From Haemophilus sputorum CCUG 13788 (GTDB lineage: Bacteria > Pseudomonadota > Gammaproteobacteria > Enterobacterales > Pasteurellaceae), in the NCBI RefSeq assembly GCF_000238795.1, contig NZ_AFNK01000035.1:64001-128000 (forward strand): a DNA stretch of 64,000 bases, given 5' to 3'. Positions within the stretch are counted from its first letter, which is position 1; every line of letters starts with the position of its first letter. The translations under genes and the position numbers were made by a program. Shown here in pieces: positions 1-9,143 of the stretch. The notes below the pieces were generated by a model. The model searched no databases. It was not told where the DNA came from and saw only the letters and a program-made list of their open reading frames with translations.

Positions 1-972
1 ATCTTTTTCGCTCCAATGCTCAATCGCCGTCATGATATGTTGCTTTAAGCCTTCATAGCCATGTTCAGTTTTGAGCATCTGAAATAATTGTTTTGCCTGT
101 GGATATTCTTTATCTAAATAATGTAGCCACTGCTTGATACGAGCAACATGGTAAAAACCAGAATCTTGGCTATTTTCCATCTGCACATATTGAAAAAGCA
201 GTGTTAATACAGATTGCCAAGGCATTTTCGGTTCATTAAATTTCACGACACGACTAAGATTCGGGGTATTGAGCGCGCCACGTCCAATCATTAGTTGATT
301 ACAAGCGGTCATTTCTTGGCATTTTTTTGCAGAATCATAATCCCAAATCTCACCATTGGCGATAACTGGAATTGAGAGCCGTTGTTGTATTTCACCTATT
401 GCTTTCCAATTGATCCGCTCGGCACGATACCCATCAATTTTCGTTCTGCCATGCACGGTGATTTCATTTGCGCCACCTTGTGCTACTGCATCGGCAATTT
501 CAAAACAGTGATCTACAGAATCCCAACCTAAACGAACTTTAACCGACACAATCTGTTCAGCCGAAACAGCTTCACGCATTGCTTTCGTTGCTCGATAAAT
601 TAACGTTGGATCTTTTAATAATGAAGCGCCACCATGACTGCCATTAACGGTTTTAGATGGACATCCGCAGTTTAAATCAACACCATGCGATCCTAATTCA
701 ATCGCAAGCTGGGCATTTTCTGCTAACCATTGTGGATGTTGCCCTAATAACTGTACGCGTACTGGTGTACCAGAAGGTGTTTTTCCGCCTTGATGCAATT
801 CTGGACAAAGGCGATAGAATGCTTTTTTAGGTAATTTTTGATCAACTACGCGTACAAATTCAGAAATACAGAGATCATAATCATTCACCGCTGTAAGCAA
901 CTGACGCACAAAAGGGTCTAAAACCCCCTGCATTGGTGCAAGAATCACTTTAGGGATAACGTTATTATGCAT
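1..972 (-). CDS. dusC: tRNA-dihydrouridine(16) synthase DusC, 3' end cut by window edge
   Basis: FMN-dependent enzyme that reduces U16 of tRNA to dihydrouridine. My reading of the minus strand gives 324 residues beginning [17 protein letters not shown] and running off the window with no stop. The family signature [10 protein letters not shown] lies at about residues 101-110, with the presumed catalytic cysteine at 104. [17 protein letters not shown] and [11 protein letters not shown] are diagnostic of DusC rather than DusA or DusB. E. coli DusC is 315 aa, so almost all of the protein is present. The ATG at 972 overlaps the stop of the upstream yjdF-like gene by a few bases, which suggests co-transcription. 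Confidence 0.93.
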   Translation of the reverse strand, partial: MHNNVIPKVILAPMQGVLDPFVRQLLTAVNDYDLCISEFVRVVDQKLPKKAFYRLCPELHQGGKTPSGTPVRVQLLGQHPQWLAENAQLAIELGSHGVDLNCGCPSKTVNGSHGGASLLKDPTLIYRATKAMREAVSAEQIVSVKVRLGWDSVDHCFEIADAVAQGGANEITVHGRTKIDGYRAERINWKAIGEIQQRLSIPVIANGEIWDYDSAKKCQEMTACNQLMIGRGALNTPNLSRVVKFNEPKMPWQSVLTLLFQYVQMENSQDSGFYHVARIKQWLHYLDKEYPQAKQLFQMLKTEHGYEGLKQHIMTAIEHWSEKD

Positions 973-1588
973 CTTCATCTCGCAAAGCTAGATCTGGGCG
1001 CGCAATCAAATAAATCACTAATGCCGTTAACGCCCCTAAAGTATCAGCAAGCATATCTTTTTGTGCATCCCAAATATCTCCTTGGGAACCTAAAAATTCG
1101 ACACCCGCATTCCCGCCTTCAATCACCGCATATTGCCATTCAATAATCTCATAACTTGCTGCAACAGCCATAATGAAAAATAGGGCAAAAAAACATGCCA
1201 CACCTAATCCGCATTTACGATTTCGTAATAGCCATTCAGCCATCGGAAAACTATAAAACCCAATAACATAATGCGCTACTCGGTCAAAATGGTTGCGATT
1301 TTCACCTAATAATGGGCTTAATAACTCACTTCCCCATTCAAAAGGGACATTAGCAAAGGTATATTTTGCACCAATAAGATGTAAAATCATCCAAAACGAC
1401 ATCAAAATATACGCTAAACCACTAAACTGAAATTTTCGGTAAGTCAGCACCAATAACGCAAAAATGATAAAAATTGGCATAACTTCAGCATACCATACAG
1501 CTCTATCCGTTGGTGTTAATCCTGACCAAAACGCAATCAGCGTAATCAATATTGCTAGGCTTAACGGAATCAGATGTCGCTTTAACAT
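965..1588 (-). CDS. yjdF: YjdF-type inner membrane protein (DUF2238)
   Basis: Polytopic membrane protein of 207 residues with about six hydrophobic segments. The conserved family stretches are visible: [15 protein letters not shown] near residue 100, YEIIEWQYA near 146, and a C-terminal [20 protein letters not shown]. Length matches the DUF2238 family. Acidic and His residues in these stretches sit at membrane edges, but the function of the family is unknown. It lies between djlA and dusC with overlaps or gaps of only a few bases, so it is probably part of one transcript. Assignment to family is good; no function is claimed. Confidence 0.82.
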   Translation of the reverse strand: MLKRHLIPLSLAILITLIAFWSGLTPTDRAVWYAEVMPIFIIFALLVLTYRKFQFSGLAYILMSFWMILHLIGAKYTFANVPFEWGSELLSPLLGENRNHFDRVAHYVIGFYSFPMAEWLLRNRKCGLGVACFFALFFIMAVAASYEIIEWQYAVIEGGNAGVEFLGSQGDIWDAQKDMLADTLGALTALVIYLIARPDLALRDEDA

Positions 1589-1591
1589 ACC

Positions 1592-2464
1592 TTATTTCCA
1601 TCCTTTTGATTTACAAATTAAATCATAAGCCGCTTGAATTTGTTGGGCTTTTTCTTTCGCTAATTCCATCATTTCATCTGGTAAACCTTTAGCAGCCAAT
1701 TTATCTGGGTGGTGTTCATTCATCAGTTTACGGTAAGCGCGTTTGACCGTATTTTGATCATCATCAGCACTCACGCCCAATACTTTATAAGCGGCATCAA
1801 TGCTTGGTGCACTATTAGAGTAAGATTGATTTTGACCACTATAATAACCGCCCTGAGATTGCTGCTGATAACCACCTTGATGATATTCATACTGGAATCC
1901 ACCTGAACGGAATTGTTGTGCTGCCATTACCATTGCAATCATCTGTTCAAATTGAAAACGAGAGATTCCCATTGTTTCTGCAATAGTGAAAAGAATTTGC
2001 TGCTCGTTAGCATCTAATTCGCCATCTTGTAAAGCGGCTTGCATTTGAACTTCCACAAAAAAGCGTAGAAGATCTACACGCTGCCCACAGGCTTCTCTGA
2101 ATTCTTGAATCACTAAACGTAGTGGAAAACTGGATTCTTTACCTAAAGAAAAAGCCTTTTGCGCTTGTTTTTGTGCAGTTTCATCTAATTTCAAACGCGC
2201 CATCAATTGACGTGCGAGATGAATATCATCTTCAGTTACACGCCCTTTAGCTTTAGCAATATGCCCTAATACTGCAAATGTTGTTTGAGTAAAAATAGAC
2301 TGGCGAGTCAAACCACTTCCAAAGACACTTGAGCTGACTGAACCAAGCTCATAAATTTTCTTATCTGCAAGATGCCCTAAGAAAGCACCAAGTAAAGCAC
2401 CAAAAAAGCTATGGAAGATTTGATAACCTAAAATAAATCCCACAATTTTTCCAATATATTGCAT
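1592..2464 (-). CDS. djlA: Co-chaperone DjlA
   Basis: Membrane-anchored DnaJ-like protein that stimulates DnaK ATPase. An N-terminal transmembrane segment (about residues 6-30) carries the glycine-spaced GALLGAFLGH motif used for dimerisation. A TerB-like helical domain follows (about 50-185). A Q/G/Y-rich linker covers about 190-220, and a C-terminal J domain carries HPD at residues 252-254. At 290 aa it is slightly longer than E. coli DjlA (271 aa). The C-terminal J domain is the hallmark of DjlA and separates it from DnaJ and CbpA. It is the first gene of the apparent djlA-yjdF-dusC unit. Confidence 0.93.
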   Translation of the reverse strand: MQYIGKIVGFILGYQIFHSFFGALLGAFLGHLADKKIYELGSVSSSVFGSGLTRQSIFTQTTFAVLGHIAKAKGRVTEDDIHLARQLMARLKLDETAQKQAQKAFSLGKESSFPLRLVIQEFREACGQRVDLLRFFVEVQMQAALQDGELDANEQQILFTIAETMGISRFQFEQMIAMVMAAQQFRSGGFQYEYHQGGYQQQSQGGYYSGQNQSYSNSAPSIDAAYKVLGVSADDDQNTVKRAYRKLMNEHHPDKLAAKGLPDEMMELAKEKAQQIQAAYDLICKSKGWK

Positions 2465-2621
2465 AAAGTTTCCTTCTGTTTTTGTAATGTGGTTATTTTA
2501 ACGTAATTTTCTTAAAAATCGCTTAAATATTAAGATTAAACATTATAAATACAGGGATTATCATCAATTTTAGAAATCTGAAATATCTATTAAATAATAG
2601 TTATCTTTATATAAAAAGCAT

Positions 2622-2646
2622 AAAGCCCTGAGTAACTCAGGGCTTT
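2622..2646 (-). terminator. Rho-independent terminator of the tol-pal operon
   Basis: Perfect 11-bp stem (AAAGCCCTGAG / CTCAGGGCTTT) with a 3-nt loop. On the minus strand it is followed by a T-rich run (positions 2612-2621). It lies about 40 nt beyond the pal stop codon and is the first strong terminator below tolQ. Confidence 0.85.
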
Positions 2647-2684
2647 ATTTCTTATCCTACTAAATAATAGCTTTAAGCTTTAAA

Positions 2685-3152
2685 TTAGTATTCTAACACT
2701 GCACGACGGTTTTTCGCGTAGTCTGCTTCAGTATGACCTAAAACGGCTGGTTTCTCTTCACCGTAAGATACAGTTGAAACGTTTGAAGCACCTTGTTGTG
2801 CTAAGTAGCTTTTCACTGCATCTGCACGACGTTGACCTAACGCGATGTTGTACTCTGGAGTACCACGTTCATCAGCGTGACCAGCAACAGTTACGCTGCC
2901 TTTAGTTGAATTTAATAATTGTGCGTGTGCATCTAATAATTGACGATATTCGCCTTCAACTGCATAGCTATCAAAACCGAAGTACACAGTGTTGTAACGA
3001 GTTTGTAAATCTTGAGCAGACATACCGCCGAATTGGCCAGCTGCATTTGCGTTTGCACCTGCGTTTGCTGCTGCGTTGTCTGAAGATGAGCTACATGCAG
3101 CTAATACGAAAGCTGGTGCCGCTACCATTAAAACTTTAGCTAGTTTTTTCAT
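2685..3152 (-). CDS. pal: Peptidoglycan-associated lipoprotein Pal (P6-type antigen)
   Basis: Outer-membrane lipoprotein that links the outer membrane to peptidoglycan and completes the Tol-Pal system. The signal peptide ends in the lipobox VLAAC (Cys20). An Ala/Asn-rich linker leads to an OmpA-type C-terminal domain with the peptidoglycan-binding stretch [19 protein letters not shown] and the terminal KNRRAVLEY. Length 155 aa is typical; this is the homologue of H. influenzae P6. It is the last gene of the tol operon, 21 nt after tolB, and is followed by a terminator. Confidence 0.97.
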   Translation of the reverse strand: MKKLAKVLMVAAPAFVLAACSSSSDNAAANAGANANAAGQFGGMSAQDLQTRYNTVYFGFDSYAVEGEYRQLLDAHAQLLNSTKGSVTVAGHADERGTPEYNIALGQRRADAVKSYLAQQGASNVSTVSYGEEKPAVLGHTEADYAKNRRAVLEY

Positions 3153-3173
3153 TTTTTACTCCTAAGAGAAAGA

Positions 3174-4454
3174 TTATTGTTTAGTTAAATACGGTGACCA
3201 AGCAGGGAACTTATATTGCCCTCCTGCACCAGGCAGATTAGCTTTAAAACGACCGTCTGCGGACACCAATTGTAGCACTTTACTCGTACCTTTGGTAGAG
3301 CTATAAATAACCATAATGCCATTTGGTGAAATACTTGGACTTTCATCTAAGAACGTAGAACTTAAAACTTCTGTGCCACCCGAAGCCATATCACGTTTTA
3401 CAACTTTATCACCTGCAATCATGATTAAATTTTTGCCATCTGATGAAAGTTTCGCGTTATAGGTTCTTCCTCCACCTACTGCGCTTACACCACCACCTGA
3501 TGCACTCATTCTATATACTTGTGGCGAACCTGAGCGGTCTGAGGTAAAGTAAATTGTACTACCATCTGGAGACCAGCTTGGCTCGGTATTATTACCTGCA
3601 TTTGCAGTTAATTTACTTGGTGAGCCACCACCTGCACTAACAACATAAATGTCTAATTGGCCATCTTGGTTAGACGCAAAAGCAATTCTTGAACCATCTG
3701 GTGAAAATGCCGGCGCACCGTTATGTCCTTTTAAAGCCCCCACAACACGACGACTACCTGAACGCAAATCGTGTACCACAACTTGTGCTTTTTTATTCTC
3801 AAAGGTTACATAAGCAAGACGGCTACCATCTGGTGACCACTCTGGTGACATCAATGGCTCTTTACTTTTTACAACAGTAAATGCATTGAATCCATCATAA
3901 TCAGATACGCGTAATTCGTAAGATGATACGCCGCGTTGCACAACGTAAGCAATTTTTGTTCTGAAAGCACCGCGGATTTGAGTAATTTTCTCAAAAATTT
4001 GGTCACTCACAGTGTGTGCACCTTGGCGAATTTGTGCTGCAGGAACATTAAATGAACCTTGAGCTAACACAGCTGCTGGATTACTTAATGCATCAACTAA
4101 TTGATAAGCAACATTATAGCCACCACCGGCAGGACTAACTTGTCCAACCACAACCATATCTACGCCAATATCTGTCCATTGTTGAGAAACAACTTCAGCC
4201 GCAGAACTTGGCTGAGCTGGTAATTTTGAACGTTCAATTGGAGTAAATTTACCACTATTGCGTAAATCATCCGCCACAATTTGTGCAACATCCGCAGAAC
4301 CAGAACCACCAGCAAATGGAACAACCGCAATAGGTTGCGCCATGCTTACGCCTTCATCAACGGAGATAACCACATCAGATTCAGCAACAACAACGTTGCT
4401 AAATAAAATGCTTATCGCACCAAATACACTCGCTAAACGAGATTTTAATTTCAT
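3174..4454 (-). CDS. tolB: Tol-Pal system periplasmic protein TolB
   Basis: Periplasmic beta-propeller that binds Pal and the C-terminal domain of TolA during outer-membrane constriction. A signal peptide ends near residue 24 (SNVVVAES). The N-terminal domain includes IAVVPF and the DVAQIVADDLRNSGKF stretch. From about residue 205 there are successive propeller blades with WSPDG, FSPDG and WSPDG motifs. Length 426 aa is normal. It lies between tolA and pal, with 18 nt from the tolA stop. Confidence 0.97.
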   Translation of the reverse strand: MKLKSRLASVFGAISILFSNVVVAESDVVISVDEGVSMAQPIAVVPFAGGSGSADVAQIVADDLRNSGKFTPIERSKLPAQPSSAAEVVSQQWTDIGVDMVVVGQVSPAGGGYNVAYQLVDALSNPAAVLAQGSFNVPAAQIRQGAHTVSDQIFEKITQIRGAFRTKIAYVVQRGVSSYELRVSDYDGFNAFTVVKSKEPLMSPEWSPDGSRLAYVTFENKKAQVVVHDLRSGSRRVVGALKGHNGAPAFSPDGSRIAFASNQDGQLDIYVVSAGGGSPSKLTANAGNNTEPSWSPDGSTIYFTSDRSGSPQVYRMSASGGGVSAVGGGRTYNAKLSSDGKNLIMIAGDKVVKRDMASGGTEVLSSTFLDESPSISPNGIMVIYSSTKGTSKVLQLVSADGRFKANLPGAGGQYKFPAWSPYLTKQ

Positions 4455-4472
4455 TTTTCAACCTCTTGGTGA

Positions 4473-5831
4473 TTATAAAACTTTAAGCCCAAACTTAATC
4501 GTTGGCGATTTATAGGTGTTATAGGTTGCATCATCCTTCGCTCTTGGCACACTCTGTGCTTGAACAATCGCCGCAACCGCCGCACGACAAATATTATCTG
4601 GCCCTGAAAGCACTTGATGGCTAGAGATTCTGCCATCTCGATCAATATTAATTTTTACCTTACATTCCTGACCAGCAAAACTAGGATCAACTTTATATGT
4701 TCTGCTTAATTTTTGTTTAATTAAGCGCTCATATCCGCGATCTGCAGTTCCTTGCCCATCTCCTACCGCTTTACCATTACCGTTGCCAGCTAAGCCTGCA
4801 GAATTTTTATTTCCGCCATTACTTGAACCGCCACCGCCAATATTGCCACCGGATAAGAAATCATCAAGATCTTGATTTTTTTTAGCTTGAGCCACTTTTG
4901 CTGCTGCATCTGCCTTCGCTTTAGCTTCTGCATCTGCTTTAGCTTTGGCTTCTTTTTCAGCTTTTGCTTTAGCTTCTGCTGCCGCTTTCTCTTTTGCTTC
5001 TTTTTCAGCTTTCAGTTTGGCTTCTTTTTCGGCTTTTTCTTTAGCCTCTTTCTCAGCTTTCGCTTTAGCTTCTGCCGCTGCCTTTTCTTTTGCCTCTTTT
5101 TCAGCTTTTAATTTTGCTTCTTTTTCGGCTTTTTCTTTGGCTTCTTTTTCAGCTTTCACTTTAGCCTCAGCAGCTTTTTGTTGCTCTAATTTTTTCTGTT
5201 CTTCAAGTTTTTGTTGTTCAGCTTTTTCTTTAGCTTTACGCTCTTCCTCTGCTTGTTTTGCTGCAGCTTCTAAACGTTTTGCCTCTGCTTCTGCTTTTAA
5301 TCTCGCTGCCTCAGCTGCTTTTTTACGCGTAGCCTCTTCTTTTTCCTTTTCAAGCTGCTCTTGTTTTAATTGCTCTTGTTTTAACTGCTCTTCTTTTTTC
5401 AGCTGTTCTTGTTTAGCAATCTCTTGCTGACGCTTCGCTTCTTGCTTTTTAGCTTCTTCTTGTTGTTTTTGCTGTTCAATCATCTGAACACGCTGTTGTT
5501 CTTTGGCTTTTTCCTCAGCAATTTCTTCTGGTGTTGGCTCATTCGGTTTTTCTTCCACAACTTCTTCTTTAGGTTGCTCTTTAGGCTCAACTTTCGTTGC
5601 TGGCTTACCTTGTCTTTCCGATTTTAAACGACCATACTCAGCTGCTACTTGCCCAGTATCTACCATGACAGCTTCAAATTCTTCACCTTCGCCACCATTG
5701 CCACCGGCTGATTCAGGTAATTTTGTATTGGTAAAAAATGAGCCTAAAAGCAACAACCCAATCAATAAAGCATGTAGCAATAGGGAAGCTATAATGGCAA
5801 GCTCAAATTTATCATTTTGCTGTGATTTCAC
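4473..5831 (-). CDS. tolA: Tol-Pal system protein TolA
   Basis: Inner-membrane protein that spans the periplasm and couples TolQR energy to TolB-Pal. One N-terminal transmembrane helix (about residues 11-33) is followed by a long, highly charged Lys/Glu/Ala/Gln helical domain (about 95-318). The globular C-terminal domain covers about 360-452, with two cysteines (ECKV and NICR) that match the disulfide of TolA domain III. The helical domain contains a near-exact 32-residue tandem duplication (residues about 226-289). Length 452 aa exceeds E. coli TolA (421 aa), largely through this domain. Open frames on the opposite strand here are artefacts of the Lys/Glu-rich codons. Confidence 0.96.
   Translation of the reverse strand: MKSQQNDKFELAIIASLLLHALLIGLLLLGSFFTNTKLPESAGGNGGEGEEFEAVMVDTGQVAAEYGRLKSERQGKPATKVEPKEQPKEEVVEEKPNEPTPEEIAEEKAKEQQRVQMIEQQKQQEEAKKQEAKRQQEIAKQEQLKKEEQLKQEQLKQEQLEKEKEEATRKKAAEAARLKAEAEAKRLEAAAKQAEEERKAKEKAEQQKLEEQKKLEQQKAAEAKVKAEKEAKEKAEKEAKLKAEKEAKEKAAAEAKAKAEKEAKEKAEKEAKLKAEKEAKEKAAAEAKAKAEKEAKAKADAEAKAKADAAAKVAQAKKNQDLDDFLSGGNIGGGGSSNGGNKNSAGLAGNGNGKAVGDGQGTADRGYERLIKQKLSRTYKVDPSFAGQECKVKINIDRDGRISSHQVLSGPDNICRAAVAAIVQAQSVPRAKDDATYNTYKSPTIKFGLKVL
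4965..5156 (-). repeat. 96-bp tandem duplication inside tolA
   Basis: Two consecutive copies of a 32-residue unit (containing KLKAEKEAKEKAAAEA) in the TolA helical domain, residues about 226-257 and 258-289. The protein copies are identical as translated, while the DNA copies differ at synonymous sites, so the duplication is not brand new. Its length is a multiple of the reading frame, so gain or loss of a copy would shorten or lengthen the helix without frameshift. Confidence 0.85.
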
Positions 5832-5848
5832 ACCTTATCCTTGCTTAA

Positions 5849-6286
5849 TTATTTACCTTGAGTCATTAAACCGGCTTTTTCGATGCCTGCATCTTTCAGT
5901 AATACAATTCCTTTAATCACTTCTTCATACGGAACTGTTGCATCACCAGCAACGAGGAACATAGTGTTTGGATCTTTTTGGAATTCTTGACCTGCAAAAG
6001 CGATAACTTCTTGCTCAGCTAATTCTTCCCCATTAGCACCCGTCATAAAATTTCCGCCAACTTTGAGTTTATATAATCCAACACCCGAAACTTGTAAAAT
6101 TACTGGCGTTTTATCTTCATTCGTCACGGATTGACTATGTTTATCTTCAGGTAAATTAACTTCCACACTCTGGCTAATAACCGGTGCAGTTGCCATAAAA
6201 ATTAATAATAAAACCAACAATACATCTAAGAAAGGGACGATGTTAATTTCAGATTTAATGTCCTTACGTTTACGGCGATAAGACAT
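5849..6286 (-). CDS. tolR: Tol-Pal system protein TolR
   Basis: ExbD/TolR family inner-membrane protein that forms the proton channel with TolQ. One N-terminal transmembrane helix (about residues 16-37) includes the family motif IVPFLDVLLVLLLIF with the critical Asp. The C-terminal periplasmic domain ends in ...VLLKDAGIEKAGLMTQ, characteristic of TolR. Length 145 aa is typical. It lies between tolQ and tolA, with a USS-like hairpin in the tolQ-tolR gap. Confidence 0.96.
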   Translation of the reverse strand: MSYRRKRKDIKSEINIVPFLDVLLVLLLIFMATAPVISQSVEVNLPEDKHSQSVTNEDKTPVILQVSGVGLYKLKVGGNFMTGANGEELAEQEVIAFAGQEFQKDPNTMFLVAGDATVPYEEVIKGIVLLKDAGIEKAGLMTQGK

Positions 6287-6310
6287 ATTTTCCTCTTTAT
6301 TCGTTATTTG

Positions 6311-6336
6311 AAATCTGACCGCAAGCGGTCAGATTT
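6311..6336. repeat. USS-derived hairpin between tolQ and tolR
   Basis: Perfect 12-bp inverted repeat with a 2-nt loop, AAATCTGACCGC / GCGGTCAGATTT. The GCAAGCGGTC core is one base off the uptake signal. The T run lies on the plus-strand side (6333-6340), while the genes run on the minus strand, so it is a poor terminator for tolQ. It could modulate or stabilise the tolQ mRNA end. Confidence 0.7.
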
Positions 6337-6367
6337 TTTATTTAATTTACAAATTTCTAAAACGCTA

Positions 6368-7051
6368 TTATTTTTTTGAGAATGCTTGACGATGTAAGAT
6401 TGTCGTGAATTCATCAATAAAGTTAGCGTAGTTTTGCTCTAATTTATTCGCACGTAAACTTAAACGGTTATAAGCCATTACCGCAGGAATTGCTGCAAAT
6501 AGACCAATTGCTGTTGCAATCAATGCTTCTGCAATACCCGGTGCTACAGATTGAAGGCTTGCTTGTTTTACTGCACTTAATCCCATAAATGAGTGCATGA
6601 TCCCCCAAACAGTACCAAATAAGCCGATATATGGGCTAATTGAGCCTACTGTTCCTAAAAATGGGATGTAGCTTTCTAATGTTTCTACTTCACGATTTAA
6701 CGCTAAATTCATTGCACGGCTTGTACCTTGAATGTTTGCTGCTGGTGCATCTGGGCTTACTTGTTGTAAACGCATAAACTCTTTGAAACCAACGTAGAAA
6801 ATTTGTTCTGAACCGCTTAAACCATCACGACGATTTTCTAAACCTTCATGTAAACGATGCAAATCTTCGCCTGACCAGAATTTATTTTCAAACGCTAAAG
6901 AATCTTTGCTCGCTTTGCTCAAATAACGGCTACGTTGAATGATTACCGCCCAAGATAACACCGAGAAAGTAATAAGAATAAGCATCACGATCTTAACCAC
7001 AATACTTGCTTGAGCAAATAATGAGATCAAGTCAAAGCTAGTTGCTTCCAT
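6368..7051 (-). CDS. tolQ: Tol-Pal system protein TolQ
   Basis: MotA/TolQ/ExbB family protein with three transmembrane helices (about residues 12-36, 130-155 and 165-190). It forms the proton-driven motor with TolR. The conserved stretch [14 protein letters not shown] and the segment [28 protein letters not shown] are clearly present. Length 227 aa matches the family. It follows ybgC at 24 nt, the usual ybgC-tolQ-tolR-tolA-tolB-pal order. Confidence 0.97.
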   Translation of the reverse strand: MEATSFDLISLFAQASIVVKIVMLILITFSVLSWAVIIQRSRYLSKASKDSLAFENKFWSGEDLHRLHEGLENRRDGLSGSEQIFYVGFKEFMRLQQVSPDAPAANIQGTSRAMNLALNREVETLESYIPFLGTVGSISPYIGLFGTVWGIMHSFMGLSAVKQASLQSVAPGIAEALIATAIGLFAAIPAVMAYNRLSLRANKLEQNYANFIDEFTTILHRQAFSKK

Positions 7052-7075
7052 TTAAAACTCCAAATTTGTAATATT

Positions 7076-7474
7076 TTATTGATTTATCACCGCTTGCAAC
7101 GCATCCAAAATGGCTTGAGGTATTGCTTTCGGTTTCATTTTAATTAAGTCAACGCTGGCAACTGTTACTTCAGCTGAACATAAACATATGTCCGCTTTAA
7201 ACAAATTTTGTTCAAAAATAATTGTTGCTTTCTTTACAGCTTTAACCGTTGTCTGAACACTTAAGAGATCGTCTAAACGTGCCGGAAACTTATAATCGAT
7301 CGTCAGCGTTTTAACTACAAAAGCAAAATTTTCTGCTAATAATGCCTGTTGTGAAAACCCACCTTGACGTAAGAATTCCGTTCTCGCCCGCTCAAAAAAA
7401 CAGATGTAGTTCGCATGATAAACCACGCCACCTGCATCTGTATCTTCATAATAAACTCGGATAGGAAAATGCAT
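7076..7474 (-). CDS. ybgC: Acyl-CoA thioesterase YbgC (Tol-Pal associated)
   Basis: Hotdog-fold thioesterase, cytoplasmic, encoded with Tol-Pal in most proteobacteria. The family signature YYEDTDAGGVVYHANY, with the catalytic Asp, is at about residues 8-23. I chose the ATG at 7474 because it gives the usual start (MHFPIRVYYEDTDAGG, 132 aa) and has GGGAG about 5 nt upstream. A longer frame open to 7552 would add 26 residues unlike the family. It is the first gene of the operon. Confidence 0.93.
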   Translation of the reverse strand: MHFPIRVYYEDTDAGGVVYHANYICFFERARTEFLRQGGFSQQALLAENFAFVVKTLTIDYKFPARLDDLLSVQTTVKAVKKATIIFEQNLFKADICLCSAEVTVASVDLIKMKPKAIPQAILDALQAVINQ

Positions 7475-7579
7475 TTTCGCTCCCAATATCAAGCGCCCCA
7501 AATTTAGGCGAAAACAATCTCTTATTTTAGTGAGATAAGAATTGTTCTGCAATAAGATTTTACTTTTCTTTAAAAAAAT

Positions 7580-7599
7580 AAAAGCACCAAAGTGCTTTT
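7580..7599 (-). terminator. Rho-independent terminator of the cyd operon
   Basis: 8-bp stem AAAAGCAC / GTGCTTTT with a 4-nt loop, followed on the minus strand by a T-rich tract (7571-7579). It overlaps the ybgE stop codon and separates the cyd genes from the ybgC-tol operon downstream. Confidence 0.8.
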
Positions 7600-7885
7600 A
7601 GAAGAATTGAAGGTAGATTATCGCAGTAATCACGATAATGTAGCCCATTAATGGTAAAAAGATTGCTCGCCAGACTGGACTTTTGATTTCAAATCCAATG
7701 CCATGAATCCATAAAATTGCCATACCATAAAAAGCTAATAAGGCTAAATACGGTACTTTGCCACCAAAATGTGAGGCAAAAGCGGTCGAATTTGTGATAA
7801 ACATTACAAATAATGCACTGGCTAAAATAAAAGAAAGGGCTTTTAACAAGCCCTTTGCTGTAAGGTTATATAACGTACTAATCAT
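7598..7885 (-). CDS. ybgE: Cyd operon protein YbgE
   Basis: Small inner-membrane protein of 95 aa with three hydrophobic helices (about residues 10-30, 45-62 and 72-93), matching the YbgE family encoded with cytochrome bd. The conserved IHGIGFEIKSPVWRAIF segment is visible. It begins 3 nt after the cydX stop. Its exact role in the oxidase is not established. Confidence 0.87.
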   Translation of the reverse strand: MISTLYNLTAKGLLKALSFILASALFVMFITNSTAFASHFGGKVPYLALLAFYGMAILWIHGIGFEIKSPVWRAIFLPLMGYIIVITAIIYLQFF

Positions 7886-7888
7886 AGA

Positions 7889-7987
7889 TTATTCGTCAAA
7901 TTTCCCTGTTTTCTCAATTTTTGCCGTAACAAATACAGCAAAATAGATGGCGAGAAACATACCAAAAAACCAAGTTAAATAAAACAT
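7889..7987 (-). CDS. cydX: Cytochrome bd-I oxidase small subunit CydX
   Basis: A 32-codon frame, MFYLTWFFGMFLAIYFAVFV followed by TAKIEKTGKFDE, read directly from the minus strand between cydB and ybgE. It has one hydrophobic helix and the WFFG motif near the N-terminus that parallels the WxxG of E. coli CydX (37 aa). CydX stabilises the haem centres of the CydAB oxidase. The ATG at 7987 follows an AAGGAG-type site in the 9-nt gap after cydB. Its length and position are those of a genuine cydX. Confidence 0.9.
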   Translation of the reverse strand: MFYLTWFFGMFLAIYFAVFVTAKIEKTGKFDE

Positions 7988-7996
7988 ATTTGCTCC

Positions 7997-9133
7997 TTAG
8001 TATGCAGTATGGTTGTTATCTTCAATAAATTTCGCATCAAGACGACCGAACATTTTGAAGTATGACCAAAGGGTATAGAGTAAAACAATTGGTACAAAGA
8101 AACATGCTGCATAGAACATAATTGTTAATGTATTTTCACTCGCTGTTGCATCCCATACTGTTAAGCTCATTTCTGGGTGAGAAATTGAAGGCATAATGAA
8201 TGGGAACATTGAAACTGCTGCAGTTGAGATCACACCAATTTGCATTAATGATGAACCAAAGAATGCAGTACCTGAACGATTTGCTTTAGAAGCTAAAATC
8301 GTTAACAACGCACCTAATACCGCAACGCCAGGAACAATCCAAAGCACTGGCATTTCTTGGTAATTTTTAAACCAAGCGCCAGACTCTAAAGCGACAGTTT
8401 TCTTCATCAATAATGATTGAGCATTATGATCTAATGCGCTAGTTACTACATAACCATCTTTAAAGTATAAGAATACGCCTGCTACAATAAATGCAACAAG
8501 TGTAACTGCTGCGCCTAATTGAGCAATACCGCGTGCGCGGTTACGTAAATCTGCAGTGGTTTTCATTTGTAACCAAGTTGCGCCTTGAGTAGTTAACATA
8601 AATAAGCTAACCACACCACATAATAAAGCAAACGGATTTAATAAGCCTAAGAATGTACCAGTATATTGCACTTGATGGAATTGGTTAAATTCAAATGGTA
8701 AACCTTGTAATAAGTTACCAAATGCTACACCAAAAATAAGTGAAGGTACAAAACCACCAACAAATAACGCCCAGTCCCAAGCATTACGCCATTTTGGAGA
8801 ATCAATTTTCGCACGATACTCAAAACCTACTGGACGGAAAAATAATGCGGCTAATACAAGAATCATCGCAAGGAAGAAACTTGAGAAAGAGGTCGCATAA
8901 ACGGTTGGCCACGCTGCGAAGATCGCACCACCACCAGTTAATAACCAAACTTGGTTACCATCCCAGTGCGGAGCAATTGAGTTTATCATCACACGGCGTT
9001 CAGTATTGCTTTTACCGATAACTGGTAATAGGTTTAATACACCCATATCAAAACCATCAGTAATTGCAAAACCAATCAATAAAACTGCAATTAGAATCCA
9101 CCAAATAAAGCGGAGAACTTCATAATCTAACAT
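7997..9133 (-). CDS. cydB: Cytochrome bd ubiquinol oxidase subunit II
   Basis: Subunit II of the high-affinity terminal oxidase cytochrome bd, in the inner membrane. 378 aa, multiple transmembrane helices. N-terminal signature MLDYEVLRFIWWILIAVLLIGFAITDGFDMG and APHWDGNQVWLLTGGGAIFAAWP are family hallmarks. The C-terminus ends in DNNHTAY, as in E. coli CydB. It lies 10 nt after cydA. Confidence 0.97.
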   Translation of the reverse strand: MLDYEVLRFIWWILIAVLLIGFAITDGFDMGVLNLLPVIGKSNTERRVMINSIAPHWDGNQVWLLTGGGAIFAAWPTVYATSFSSFFLAMILVLAALFFRPVGFEYRAKIDSPKWRNAWDWALFVGGFVPSLIFGVAFGNLLQGLPFEFNQFHQVQYTGTFLGLLNPFALLCGVVSLFMLTTQGATWLQMKTTADLRNRARGIAQLGAAVTLVAFIVAGVFLYFKDGYVVTSALDHNAQSLLMKKTVALESGAWFKNYQEMPVLWIVPGVAVLGALLTILASKANRSGTAFFGSSLMQIGVISTAAVSMFPFIMPSISHPEMSLTVWDATASENTLTIMFYAACFFVPIVLLYTLWSYFKMFGRLDAKFIEDNNHTAY

Positions 9134-9143
9134 TATCTACTCC

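Noticed and set aside
4872..5627. Long open frames on the plus strand opposite tolA, rich in Ser/Phe/Ala
   Set aside because: They are the complement of the Lys/Glu/Ala-rich tolA helical domain, which lacks stop codons on the other strand. They have no ribosome sites and mirror a certain gene.
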